From the NCBI GenBank assembly GCA_046331625.1, contig JAXLQL010000015.1, positions 62,001 to 126,000 on the forward strand: a stretch of DNA of 64,000 bases. The letters are read 5' to 3'. The translations under genes and the position numbers were made by a program. Each line of letters opens with the position of its first letter. Position 1 is the stretch's first letter. The notes beneath the pieces were generated by a model, which was given only the letters and a program-made list of their open reading frames with translations, did not search any database and was not told where the DNA came from. Positions 18,566 to 27,007 of this stretch are shown here, in pieces. This DNA comes from JAXLQL01 sp046331625. Its GTDB lineage: Bacteria > Acidobacteriota > Terriglobia > Bryobacterales > Bryobacteraceae.

Positions 18566-20353
18566 ATGCTGCACGATACAGACCTCGTCTCGATCCAGGA
18601 AGTCCGCTCGAAGATCGAGAAGGCTTACGCGGCTTTCCAGAAGTTCCGCAACTTCTCGCAGGATCGCCTCGACGCCATCGTCGAAGCCATGGGAGCGGCC
18701 GCTCGGGCGAATGCCCGCCGCCTCGCCGAGCACGCCGTGGAAGAGACCGGCTACGGCAACGCCAAAGACAAGCTCGCGAAAAATCTGCTCGCTTCTGACC
18801 TGCTGGTGCGCTCTATCCGAGGCGTGAAGACCGCGGGCGTGCTGCGCGAAATCCCGGAGAAAAAGATCCTCGAGATCGGTGTGCCCGTCGGCGTGGTGGC
18901 CGCGATTCTGCCCACCACCAATCCCACCTCCACCGCGATCTACAAAAGCATCATCGCGCTCAAGGCCGGCAACGCGGTGGTGCTGAGTCCGCATCCGCGA
19001 GCCAAACGCTGCTCGTGCGAAACCGCTGCACTCATTTATGAAGCTGCACGTGCGGCCGGAGCCCCTGAAGACATCATCCAGTGCATCGACAACGCCTCCA
19101 TGGAAGGCACTGAGGAATTGATGCGCCATCCGAAGACCGCGGTGATTCTCGCCACCGGCGGCGCTGGGATCGTCAAGGCCGCGTACTCGAGCGGCAAGCC
19201 CGCCTACGGCGTTGGACCCGGCAATGTTCCTGTGCTCGTCGATCGCTCGGCCAATCTCGCCGAAGCCGTGGCCAAGGTGGTGCAGGGCAAATCGTTCGAC
19301 TACGGCACAGTGTGTTCGAGTGAGCAATCGATCGTCGCGCTCACGGAACAACGGGATGCGATCCTCGCCGAACTCGCACGGCAAAAAGCGTTCCTCTGCA
19401 CGCGCGAACAGGGCCAGGCGCTCGCAAAGCTCATGATCGCGCCCAACTGGCGCACCAACGCGAACTGCGTGGGCCAGGCGCCCGAGAAGATCGCGCAGAT
19501 GGCCGGATTCAGTATTCCTGCGGGTACTTCGATTCTCGCGGTTGAAATCGGTGGCGTTGGCAAAGAGCATCCGCTCTCGATGGAGAAGCTCAGTCCGGTG
19601 CTGTCACTGCTCTTCGTGAAGGACTGGGAAGAACAAGTGCGGTCCTGCCAAGCCATCTTGAAGTTCGGTGGGCTCGGGCACACCTGCGCCATCTACGCGC
19701 AAGACGATGCCCGCGTGCGCGAGTACGGCCTGCGCATGCCCGCGTTCCGCGTGTTGGTCAATACGCCCACGCCGCAAGGTTCCACCGGAATCACCACGGC
19801 GCTCCAGCCCGCGATGACGCTCGGCTGCGGTGCCATGGCCGGTAACGCGACTTCCGACAATGTCGGTCCGCTGCACTTGATCAACGTCAAGCGCGTGGCT
19901 TGGGTGGTGCGAAAAGCAGAGGAGGCGTTCGAAGTGAGTGGCGATTCCGGCGAAGTGAAATCGATGGTGGTTACGGCGGTGGAGAAGTACCTGCGCACGC
20001 GCGGCTACTCGGCGGAGCCCGCCCCCCCCGCTGCGAGCGCTACTCCTGCTTCGGGCACCGCCGCCGTGGTCGACCGTTTCCTCGCCCGCCGCGGAACTCC
20101 CGCGCCGCCGCCCGCCGCGCCGAGTTGCGCATGCTCAGCGCCTGCTGCGCAGCCAGAGCCCCCGACGCCCGAGCCCGCCCCAACCACTCCCCCCGCCGCC
20201 GAAATCAAAATCGCCGATTTTGTTTGCGAGGCCGACATGCGGGCGGCACTCAAAGAAGGCAGAAAGATCTACGTTGGACCCAAGACCATCGTCACTCCGG
20301 CCGCCCGGGAGTTCGATGGCATGCATGGTATCCTTGTGCAGGCCCGCCGGTAA
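18566..20353 (+). CDS. Acylating (CoA-dependent) aldehyde dehydrogenase, microcompartment-associated, with long C-terminal tail
   Basis: 595 residues from the ATG at 18566 (a TTG three codons earlier is possible). Residues 1-480 are a PduP/EutE/AdhE-type aldehyde dehydrogenase with NPTSTAIYKSI for cofactor binding and the catalytic Cys in GTVCSSEQS; it oxidises an aldehyde to acyl-CoA inside a shell. The remaining about 115 residues are unusual: a Pro/Ala linker, a short amphipathic helix (about 496-511, AVVDRFLARRG) of the kind used as encapsulation peptide, a second Pro-rich linker, and a 50-residue end with the spacing of the EutQ/EutT N-terminus (EADMRAA ... IVTPAARE). Directly downstream of the BMC-H gene. 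Confidence 0.92.
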   Translation: MLHDTDLVSIQEVRSKIEKAYAAFQKFRNFSQDRLDAIVEAMGAAARANARRLAEHAVEETGYGNAKDKLAKNLLASDLLVRSIRGVKTAGVLREIPEKKILEIGVPVGVVAAILPTTNPTSTAIYKSIIALKAGNAVVLSPHPRAKRCSCETAALIYEAARAAGAPEDIIQCIDNASMEGTEELMRHPKTAVILATGGAGIVKAAYSSGKPAYGVGPGNVPVLVDRSANLAEAVAKVVQGKSFDYGTVCSSEQSIVALTEQRDAILAELARQKAFLCTREQGQALAKLMIAPNWRTNANCVGQAPEKIAQMAGFSIPAGTSILAVEIGGVGKEHPLSMEKLSPVLSLLFVKDWEEQVRSCQAILKFGGLGHTCAIYAQDDARVREYGLRMPAFRVLVNTPTPQGSTGITTALQPAMTLGCGAMAGNATSDNVGPLHLINVKRVAWVVRKAEEAFEVSGDSGEVKSMVVTAVEKYLRTRGYSAEPAPPAASATPASGTAAVVDRFLARRGTPAPPPAAPSCACSAPAAQPEPPTPEPAPTTPPAAEIKIADFVCEADMRAALKEGRKIYVGPKTIVTPAAREFDGMHGILVQARR

Positions 20354-20362
20354 TCGATCCTG

Positions 20363-20866
20363 ATGAGACAAGATTTGGACAAACTCGGACGCGAGATGGA
20401 ACAGGCGATGCAGCGTCTCGGCATCGTCGTTTTCCGCGGCGCGTCCCGCCCGGACTCGGCCTACAAAAGCGCGATTTTCTGGGACACCATCAACCACGAG
20501 GATCACGAAGGTTTCCTGAAAGCCGCCGTGGAACTGGGTGTGCGCGTGATGGTTTTCTACACTCGCGCTTTCGAGTCCGGCATGCTCGACGATGCCTTCG
20601 ACAAGCTCGAAGCCGCGGCCATGCCTCGCGAGGAAAGCCGCGAGTACGAGCGCGGATTGCGCCGCATCAAGGAATACGAGGGCTTCACCGCAGCGGTCGA
20701 AATGTCATTCGACTATGCCGGCCAGTTGTACGTCTACGAAGTGCTGGCGCCCTGGTTTCGCGAGTACCTCGATATCGCCGAGAACATTGACGACGCGCTC
20801 GAGAGCTCCATGGAATCCGGCGGCCACGAACCCGGTCCCTTGGGCGGATACTTCTCGCAAAACTAG
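20363..20866 (+). CDS. Unknown 167-residue protein in the microcompartment gene cluster
   Basis: Starts 9 bases after the aldehyde dehydrogenase stop and ends directly against the RecJ ATG, so it is very likely co-transcribed. It is soluble, acidic, mixed alpha/beta: a helical start, a GIVVFRGAS strand, a repeated pattern of strand and helix (VMVFYTRAF), a charged helical middle (EESREYERGLRRIKEYEG) and a VEMSFDYAGQLYVYEVLAPWF segment. I do not recognise a family and see no catalytic motif. Position suggests a link to the shell/dehydrogenase pair or to RecJ, but neither is shown. Confidence 0.75.
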   Translation: MRQDLDKLGREMEQAMQRLGIVVFRGASRPDSAYKSAIFWDTINHEDHEGFLKAAVELGVRVMVFYTRAFESGMLDDAFDKLEAAAMPREESREYERGLRRIKEYEGFTAAVEMSFDYAGQLYVYEVLAPWFREYLDIAENIDDALESSMESGGHEPGPLGGYFSQN

Positions 20867-22579
20867 ATGAGGCCGGCGCGCTGGCTGATTCCCGAACTCG
20901 ACTCGAACCAGGTGGAGACCGTTGCGCGGGATCTCCGCATCGCTCCACTCGTGGCTCGCATCCTCGTGCGGCGCGGCTATGGCGATTCCGATTCGGCGAA
21001 CGCCTTCCTGCGCCCGACGCTCGCCAATCTGCTCGATCCTTATTCGATGAGAGGCATGCGCGACGCTGCGGGCCGCTTGCGGGAAGCGATCGCCCGCGGC
21101 GAACACATCCTGCTCTACGGTGACTACGACGTGGACGGCACCTCGAGCATCGTCATCCTCAAGAAAGCTCTCGAACTCGCCGGAGCCTCGGCGGATTTCC
21201 ACGTGCCGCATCGGCTTCGCGACGGATACGGCATGCGGCCCGAGGTGATCCGCGAAGCCGCCGAGCGTGGGACCAAGCTCATCGTGAGCGTGGACACGGG
21301 CATCCGCGCCAACGAAGTGGTGCGCCTGGCTGGCGAGTTGGGTATTGACGTGATCGTCACTGACCATCACCTGCCCGAGTCCGAACTGCCGCCCGCGTTC
21401 GCTGTCCTCAATCCGAATCAGCCCGGCTGCGAATATAGGAACAAGGAACTCTGCGGCGCGGGCGTGGCATTCAAATTGGTGCAAGCGCTGTTGCGGGAAC
21501 TCGGGATGCCGGAGGCGCGCCAGACGAAGCTCGCCGAGTCATTCCTCAAACTCGTCGCGATCGCGACCGTTGCCGACGTGGTGCCCCTCACCGGCGAGAA
21601 TCGCGTCATCGTCAAGCACGGTCTCGATGGTCTCGAACGCACGCCGAACCACGGCCTGCGCGAGCTGCTGAACGTCGCCGGACTCGCCGGTGCCCGCCCC
21701 ACCGCGGGCCAAGTCGCCTTCCGCGTGGCGCCCCGCATCAATGCGGCGGGACGAATGGCGAGCGCACGCGATGTGATCGAAATGTTTTTGACGCAGGATC
21801 CCGAGCGCGCCAAACAACTGGCCAGCCAACTCCACGATCTCAATACGGACCGTCAACAAACCGAGGCCGACATTGTCGCCGCCGCACTCGAAGATACCGT
21901 GGCGAACCCGGTCACCGACGAGCGCCGCGGACTCGTCTTCTCGGGTGTTGGCTGGCACCGCGGCGTGGTCGGCATCGTCGCCAGCCGCATGGTGGAGCGC
22001 TTCCATCGCCCCGTGTTCGTGCTCGGCATCGATGAGGAGAAGGGCGAAGCGGTCGGCTCGGGCCGCAGCGTTCGCGGATTTCACCTGCTCGATGCGCTCG
22101 AGTCGATGCCCGAGTTATTCGTCAAGTTCGGAGGCCACAAACAAGCGGCCGGAGTTACTCTGCCCATCGCGAATTTGAGCGAATTCAATCGCCGTTTCAA
22201 CGAATATGCCTGCGAGCGGATCCCCGCGGACGAATTGCGCGCCCAGCACGAGATCGACGCCGTGGTATCCGTGCCCGAACTTCACGAGGAGTCCGTCAGC
22301 CACTTGATGGCGCTCTCGCCCTTTGGCTTCGGCAATCCAGCTCCGCTGCTCGCCGTGCTCGACGCGCAGGTGGGTGGCGTGCCCGAGATCATGAAGGAAA
22401 AGCACCTCAAGCTGCGCGTCGGCCAGCAAGGCCGCTGGCTGACTTGCAAAGGGTGGAATTGGGCTGAGCGTGCCGAGCAAGTGCGTGGTCCCAGGCTGGA
22501 TGTCGCGGTGACCGTGGAGGACGATGCTTATTGGGGATGGTCCGCTACGCTGAAGGACGCGCGTCCCGCGAATTCGTAA
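20867..22579 (+). CDS. recJ: Single-stranded-DNA-specific 5'-3' exonuclease RecJ
   Basis: 570 residues, normal length. The DHH phosphoesterase domain carries DYDVDGTSS (about residues 85-93), VDTGI and VTDHH; the DHHA1 domain follows with GWHRGVVGIVASR, GSGRSVRGF and GGHKQAAG, and an OB-like C-terminal domain closes the protein. It degrades ssDNA 5' to 3' in RecF recombination and base-excision and mismatch repair, using Mn2+/Mg2+. The ATG abuts the stop of the preceding gene. Confidence 0.95.
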   Translation: MRPARWLIPELDSNQVETVARDLRIAPLVARILVRRGYGDSDSANAFLRPTLANLLDPYSMRGMRDAAGRLREAIARGEHILLYGDYDVDGTSSIVILKKALELAGASADFHVPHRLRDGYGMRPEVIREAAERGTKLIVSVDTGIRANEVVRLAGELGIDVIVTDHHLPESELPPAFAVLNPNQPGCEYRNKELCGAGVAFKLVQALLRELGMPEARQTKLAESFLKLVAIATVADVVPLTGENRVIVKHGLDGLERTPNHGLRELLNVAGLAGARPTAGQVAFRVAPRINAAGRMASARDVIEMFLTQDPERAKQLASQLHDLNTDRQQTEADIVAAALEDTVANPVTDERRGLVFSGVGWHRGVVGIVASRMVERFHRPVFVLGIDEEKGEAVGSGRSVRGFHLLDALESMPELFVKFGGHKQAAGVTLPIANLSEFNRRFNEYACERIPADELRAQHEIDAVVSVPELHEESVSHLMALSPFGFGNPAPLLAVLDAQVGGVPEIMKEKHLKLRVGQQGRWLTCKGWNWAERAEQVRGPRLDVAVTVEDDAYWGWSATLKDARPANS

Positions 22580-22687
22580 CGTTTGGCGATACGTCAACCC
22601 CACGCAAAGCGTTCGTTAAGTATGGTAAAAGCGCCCCAAGTGCGGTAACGTGTACCCGTGCCCCCTCGCCTACTCCATCGAACGCGC

Positions 22688-23737
22688 ATGACTTTCCTTC
22701 GCATCCTCTCCACGCTCGCGCTGACCGCAACCATCGCCTTGCCGCAAGCAACGCGCGTGATCGGCGCGGTGACCGCGATCAAAGACGGTGAGCTCACCGT
22801 CAAAACCGATGCGGGGCAGGCCACTCGAGTCACCGCGAGCCCGGAGGTTTCGGTCAAGAAGGTCGCGCCCTCGGAGCGCGACCTTTCCAAAGCGCAAGTG
22901 ATCGCATGGTCCGATATCGCCGAAGGCGATCGCGTGCTCGTACGCGGCGCTGGCTCAGCAGACGCCATCGCCGCCACGTCGATCGTGGTGATGACCGCAC
23001 GGGAAATCCAGGCCAAGAACGAGACCGAACGCCAGGAATGGATGCGCCGCTCCGTAGCCGGCGTCGTCGAACGTATCGATCCCGCCGCGCATGAAATCGC
23101 GCTCTCGGTGCGCACGGCCGAAGGCCGCAAATCCCTCGTCGTGGCGCCTTCGGCACAGGCCTCGTTCCGCCGCTATGCTCCTGACTCGGTTCGTTTCGCC
23201 GACGCGCGGCCGTCTACTCTCGACGAGGTCCGCAAAGGCGACCAACTCCGCGCCCTCGGAGACAAGACCGCCGATGGAACCCGCGTACAAGCTTCGCAAA
23301 TCGTGTTTGGAACATTTCGCACGGTCGCCGGCGCCGTCACTACGGCCAACGCCGAAGCCGGAGAGATCCGCATTCGCGATGCGGCCACCGGCAAGTTCAT
23401 CGTGATTCACACACAACCGGACACGCAGTTGAAACGCCTGCCAGAGAACCTTCCGCAAGGGCGGCCACCCGACCTCACCGCCATGGCCGATCGTCTGCCC
23501 TCCATTAAGCTCGATGCCATTGGCGCCGGGGAAAGCGTGATTGTGCTCGCCACCGCTGGCGCTCAGGAAGGTCAGCTCACCGCAATCACCATGCTCGCCG
23601 GGGCTGAACCGATTCTCGCCTCGCTATCCCGGCGCACGGAAACAGGGCGCGCAGGCAACGGACCACCCCAAGACGGCCCGTCAATGGGCGGCATGAGCGG
23701 CCTCGAAGGCATGCTCGGCTTCCCCGGTCTCCAATAA
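22688..23737 (+). CDS. Exported DUF5666-like repeat protein
   Basis: About 349 residues. The ATG at 22688 is chosen because it opens a signal peptide (MTFLRILSTLALTATIALPQA); a GTG ten codons upstream is in frame. The body has at least three OB-like beta units of the type 'V.G.V..I....G.I.VRTA.G....V.V......R' (VIGAVTAIKDGELTVKT, GVVERIDPAAHEIALSV, GAVTTANAEAGEIRI), as in DUF5666 proteins, and a Gly/Met-rich end (GGMSGLEGMLGFPG). It lies 22 bases upstream of a TonB receptor gene and is probably co-transcribed; a periplasmic accessory role is inference. Confidence 0.75.
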   Translation: MTFLRILSTLALTATIALPQATRVIGAVTAIKDGELTVKTDAGQATRVTASPEVSVKKVAPSERDLSKAQVIAWSDIAEGDRVLVRGAGSADAIAATSIVVMTAREIQAKNETERQEWMRRSVAGVVERIDPAAHEIALSVRTAEGRKSLVVAPSAQASFRRYAPDSVRFADARPSTLDEVRKGDQLRALGDKTADGTRVQASQIVFGTFRTVAGAVTTANAEAGEIRIRDAATGKFIVIHTQPDTQLKRLPENLPQGRPPDLTAMADRLPSIKLDAIGAGESVIVLATAGAQEGQLTAITMLAGAEPILASLSRRTETGRAGNGPPQDGPSMGGMSGLEGMLGFPGLQ

Positions 23738-23759
23738 ATCCACTCACAGGACACGACTC

Positions 23760-26669
23760 ATGACTCGCATACTATTCGTGTGTTCATTCGCGTCGCTCGC
23801 CTTGGCGCAGTCCACAGCGAGCCTGCACGGCGTCGTCACCGATCCCTCGGGCGCCACCGTCCCCGGAGCCACCGTGACGATCCGCGGCTCGAAAGGCCAG
23901 CAACTGCGACAGACCACCACCGCGCTCGGAGTCTACGAGTTCAAGGCGGTGCCTCCCGGCGCCTACGCGATTCGCGTCGTCAAGCCGGGGTTCGCGCCCT
24001 ACGATGTCGAATCGATCGACGTCAACGGACCGCTCACCTTCGACATGCAACTCGCCATCGCAAGCGAAGTCCAGACCGTTCGCGTGGAAGAAGAAGCGAG
24101 CAAAGTCTCCACGGACCCGAGCGACAACGCCGGCGCCATCGTCCTCAAGGAAGACGACCTGAAGGCATTCTCCGATGATCCCGACGAACTCTCGCAGGAA
24201 CTACAAGCCCTCGCCGGACCCGGTGCCGGACCCAACGGCGGCCAGATCTACATCGACGGATTCACCGGCGGCCGCATGCCTCCCAAGTCGTCGATTCGCG
24301 AGGTCCGCGTCAATCAGAATCCCTACTCGGCCGAGTTCGATCGCGTCGGCTTCGGACGCATCGAGATCCTCACCAAGCCCGGCACCGACAAGTTCCGCGG
24401 CGATCTCTTTTTCGGCTTCGGCGACGACGCGCTCAACTCGCGCAATCCGTTCGCGCAGAACAAGGCGCCTTATCAATCGCGGCTCTTCGGCGGCCGCATC
24501 AGCGGACCCATCAACAAGAAGTCCTCGTTCGGCCTCGACGTGGAAGGCCGCGCGATCGACGAGAACGCGGTGATCAACGCGACCATCCTCGACTCGAATC
24601 TCAATCCCACTCGGCTCCAGCAAGGCGTGGTTACCCCGCAGTATCGCTATCATGTGTCGCCGCGTCTCGACTATCAACTCAACGAGAAGAACACGCTCGT
24701 GATGCGCTACGGCTTCTCCCCGGTTGGCTCGGACAATCGTGGCGTGGGCGATCAGTCACTGCTCTCGCGCGCCTTCGACACACGTGACCGCGAGCACACC
24801 TTCCAACTCACCGAAACCTCGGTCCTCTCCGCGCGTACCATCAATGAGACGCGCTTCCAGTACCGCCGATCGACGCTTCGCCAGTTCGGCGACAGCTCGC
24901 TCCCCGCGCTCACTGTGCTGGACGCATTCAACGGCGGCGGCGCGCAAGTGGGCCTCACCGATCAACTCACCAATAGCTACGAATTCCAGAACATCACCAC
25001 GCACGTCGTAGGCACGCACAGCTTCAAACTCGGCGGACGCCTGCGGCACACGGGTCTCAGCGATCTCTCGCCCTCGAACTTCGGCGGCACGTTTACGTTC
25101 GCCGGCGGCATCGCTCCCGTGCTCGATGACGCGCTCCAACCTACCGGCGCAACCGCTGCCATCACCTCGCTCGAACGCTATCGCCGCACGCTGCTGTTCG
25201 AGCAACTCGGATACACGCCAGCACAGATCCGCGCGCTCGGCGGCGGCGCGAGTCAGTTCACGATCGCTGGCGGCAATCCTCTCACCGGCGTGTCGCAGTC
25301 GGATTTCGGGGTCTTCGCCACCGATGACTGGCGCGTCAAGCCCACGCTCACTCTAAGCTACGGCCTCCGCTACGAGAACCAGAACAACATCGTGAGCAAC
25401 GCGAACGTGGCGCCTAGACTCGGGCTCGCATGGGCGCTCGACGGCGGCGCGGGCAAACGCGCCAAGACTGTGCTGCGCGTGGGAGCAGGCATGTTCTATG
25501 ACCGTGTCAGCGAAAACCTCACGCTGCAAGCGCTACGTTTCAACGGCGTGAACCAGGTGAACTACATCGTGCCCAACCCGGACTTCTACCCCACGATTCC
25601 GGACCTCGCTTCGCTCGCCTCCAATGCCTCCGCGCAAACCGTTCGCCGGCTGGCGGGAGACTTGCGCACCCCATATCTCATGCAGGGCTCCGTGGGCATT
25701 GATCGCCAGCTTCCCAAGAACAACTCCATCTCGGTGAACTACATCTTCAGCCGCGGCGTGCACCTGCTGCGCACGCGAAACCTCAACAGCGCGGAAGGCA
25801 ACGTCTACCAGTACGAATCTACCGGTTTCTCTCGCCAGCAACAGTTGATGACCAACTATCGCCTCGCGCTGACGCGTAAGGTGAGCCTGTTCGGATTCTA
25901 CGCACTGAACTTCGCCAAGAGCGATACCGACGGAATGGCGTTCCCGGCCAATCCTTTGAACTACGCGCTCGACTACAGCCGAACCTCGTTCGATGTGCGC
26001 CATCGTTTTCTCGTGGGCGGCAGTATCCAAACCTGGAAAGGCGTCACCTTCAACCCGTTCATCACTGCGTTCAGCGGCGCTCCGTTCAACATCACCACCG
26101 GGCGCGACACCAACGGCGACACTATCTTCAATGACCGGCCGGCTTTCGCGACAGATCTCACCGCTCCGGGCGTTGTGCAAACCGCGTATGGAAACTTCCT
26201 GCTCAACCCGTTGGCGAGTGACAAGATCATTCCGCGCAACTACGGCCAAGGTCCAGGACAATTCAGCATCAATCTGCGCTTGAGCCGCACTTGGGGATTC
26301 GGCAAGTCGCGCGAAAGCCGTGGCGACGATATGCCGTCTCCAGGCATGGGACCCGGCGGTGGCCCTCGCGGCGGTGGTCCCGGCGGACCGGGCGGTGGCG
26401 GACCCATGATGATGGGCGGCGGACGCGGTCCAGGAGGCGGCGGCCGAGGCGGAATGTTCGGCGGCAACTCCACGGGCAAGCGCTTCAATCTAACGCTGTC
26501 GCTGCAGGCGCACAACCTGCTGAATCACGTGAATCCGGGGCTCCCGAACGGGAACCTCGGCTCGCCGTTGTTCGGCCAGTCGACGCAACTCGGCGGTATG
26601 TTCGGACCCGGCGGAGGCGGCGCGGCAGGCAATCGCCGCGTGGACCTGCAGCTTCGCCTCAGCTTCTGA
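23760..26669 (+). CDS. Oar-type TonB-dependent outer-membrane receptor with carboxypeptidase-regulatory domain
   Basis: 969 residues. Signal peptide to about residue 17 (ALAQS), then a carboxypeptidase-regulatory/CNA-B-like domain (about 20-100, GVVTDPSGATVPGATVT ... AYAIRVVKPGF), a plug domain (about 120-220) and a large beta-barrel ending in an aromatic strand (VDLQLRLSF). A Gly-rich, Met-containing stretch of about 45 residues (encoded near 26337-26465) sits before the last barrel strands, an unusual place for low complexity. It should bring large substrates across the outer membrane. It lies 22 bases after the DUF5666-like gene with a good AGGA ribosome site. Confidence 0.9.
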   Translation: MTRILFVCSFASLALAQSTASLHGVVTDPSGATVPGATVTIRGSKGQQLRQTTTALGVYEFKAVPPGAYAIRVVKPGFAPYDVESIDVNGPLTFDMQLAIASEVQTVRVEEEASKVSTDPSDNAGAIVLKEDDLKAFSDDPDELSQELQALAGPGAGPNGGQIYIDGFTGGRMPPKSSIREVRVNQNPYSAEFDRVGFGRIEILTKPGTDKFRGDLFFGFGDDALNSRNPFAQNKAPYQSRLFGGRISGPINKKSSFGLDVEGRAIDENAVINATILDSNLNPTRLQQGVVTPQYRYHVSPRLDYQLNEKNTLVMRYGFSPVGSDNRGVGDQSLLSRAFDTRDREHTFQLTETSVLSARTINETRFQYRRSTLRQFGDSSLPALTVLDAFNGGGAQVGLTDQLTNSYEFQNITTHVVGTHSFKLGGRLRHTGLSDLSPSNFGGTFTFAGGIAPVLDDALQPTGATAAITSLERYRRTLLFEQLGYTPAQIRALGGGASQFTIAGGNPLTGVSQSDFGVFATDDWRVKPTLTLSYGLRYENQNNIVSNANVAPRLGLAWALDGGAGKRAKTVLRVGAGMFYDRVSENLTLQALRFNGVNQVNYIVPNPDFYPTIPDLASLASNASAQTVRRLAGDLRTPYLMQGSVGIDRQLPKNNSISVNYIFSRGVHLLRTRNLNSAEGNVYQYESTGFSRQQQLMTNYRLALTRKVSLFGFYALNFAKSDTDGMAFPANPLNYALDYSRTSFDVRHRFLVGGSIQTWKGVTFNPFITAFSGAPFNITTGRDTNGDTIFNDRPAFATDLTAPGVVQTAYGNFLLNPLASDKIIPRNYGQGPGQFSINLRLSRTWGFGKSRESRGDDMPSPGMGPGGGPRGGGPGGPGGGGPMMMGGGRGPGGGGRGGMFGGNSTGKRFNLTLSLQAHNLLNHVNPGLPNGNLGSPLFGQSTQLGGMFGPGGGGAAGNRRVDLQLRLSF

Positions 26670-26680
26670 GGCCGCGCGGT

Positions 26681-27007
26681 TCAGCCCTTGACCAGCCCCA
26701 CACCAGCGATAATCAACGCGAACCCGATCAACTCACGCGCAGTGTAGCGCTCGGCGAACCAGGTCCAACTCAGCACCAAGCCGAGCGCACACTCGCACCC
26801 GAGTATCAACAGCAGGATCAAGCCCAGCCGCTCCGTTCGCAACGCGACCGTCTCGAAATACACGGCCGCCGACAGGAAGCAAATAATCAGCGCACCGGCC
26901 TTGATGATCCCCAGCCTGTCGAAGTACTTCATCACACCCGTGGCCGCCACATACGCCGCCGCCGACAGCAGCGCGTAGAACACATATACCACCGGTATCC
27001 CAGTCAT
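26681..27007 (-). CDS. SMR-like four-helix inner-membrane transporter
   Basis: 108 residues, four strongly hydrophobic helices and almost no loops, the build of small-multidrug-resistance/DMT proteins; an acidic residue (E) in CECALGLVLS lies in a helix. The ATG overlaps the carboxynorspermidine decarboxylase stop (ATGA), so it is the last gene of the polyamine operon. Known SMR pairs such as MdtJI export spermidine, which makes polyamine export the natural suggestion; whether one subunit suffices here is not known. Confidence 0.75.
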   Translation of the reverse strand: MTGIPVVYVFYALLSAAAYVAATGVMKYFDRLGIIKAGALIICFLSAAVYFETVALRTERLGLILLLILGCECALGLVLSWTWFAERYTARELIGFALIIAGVGLVKG

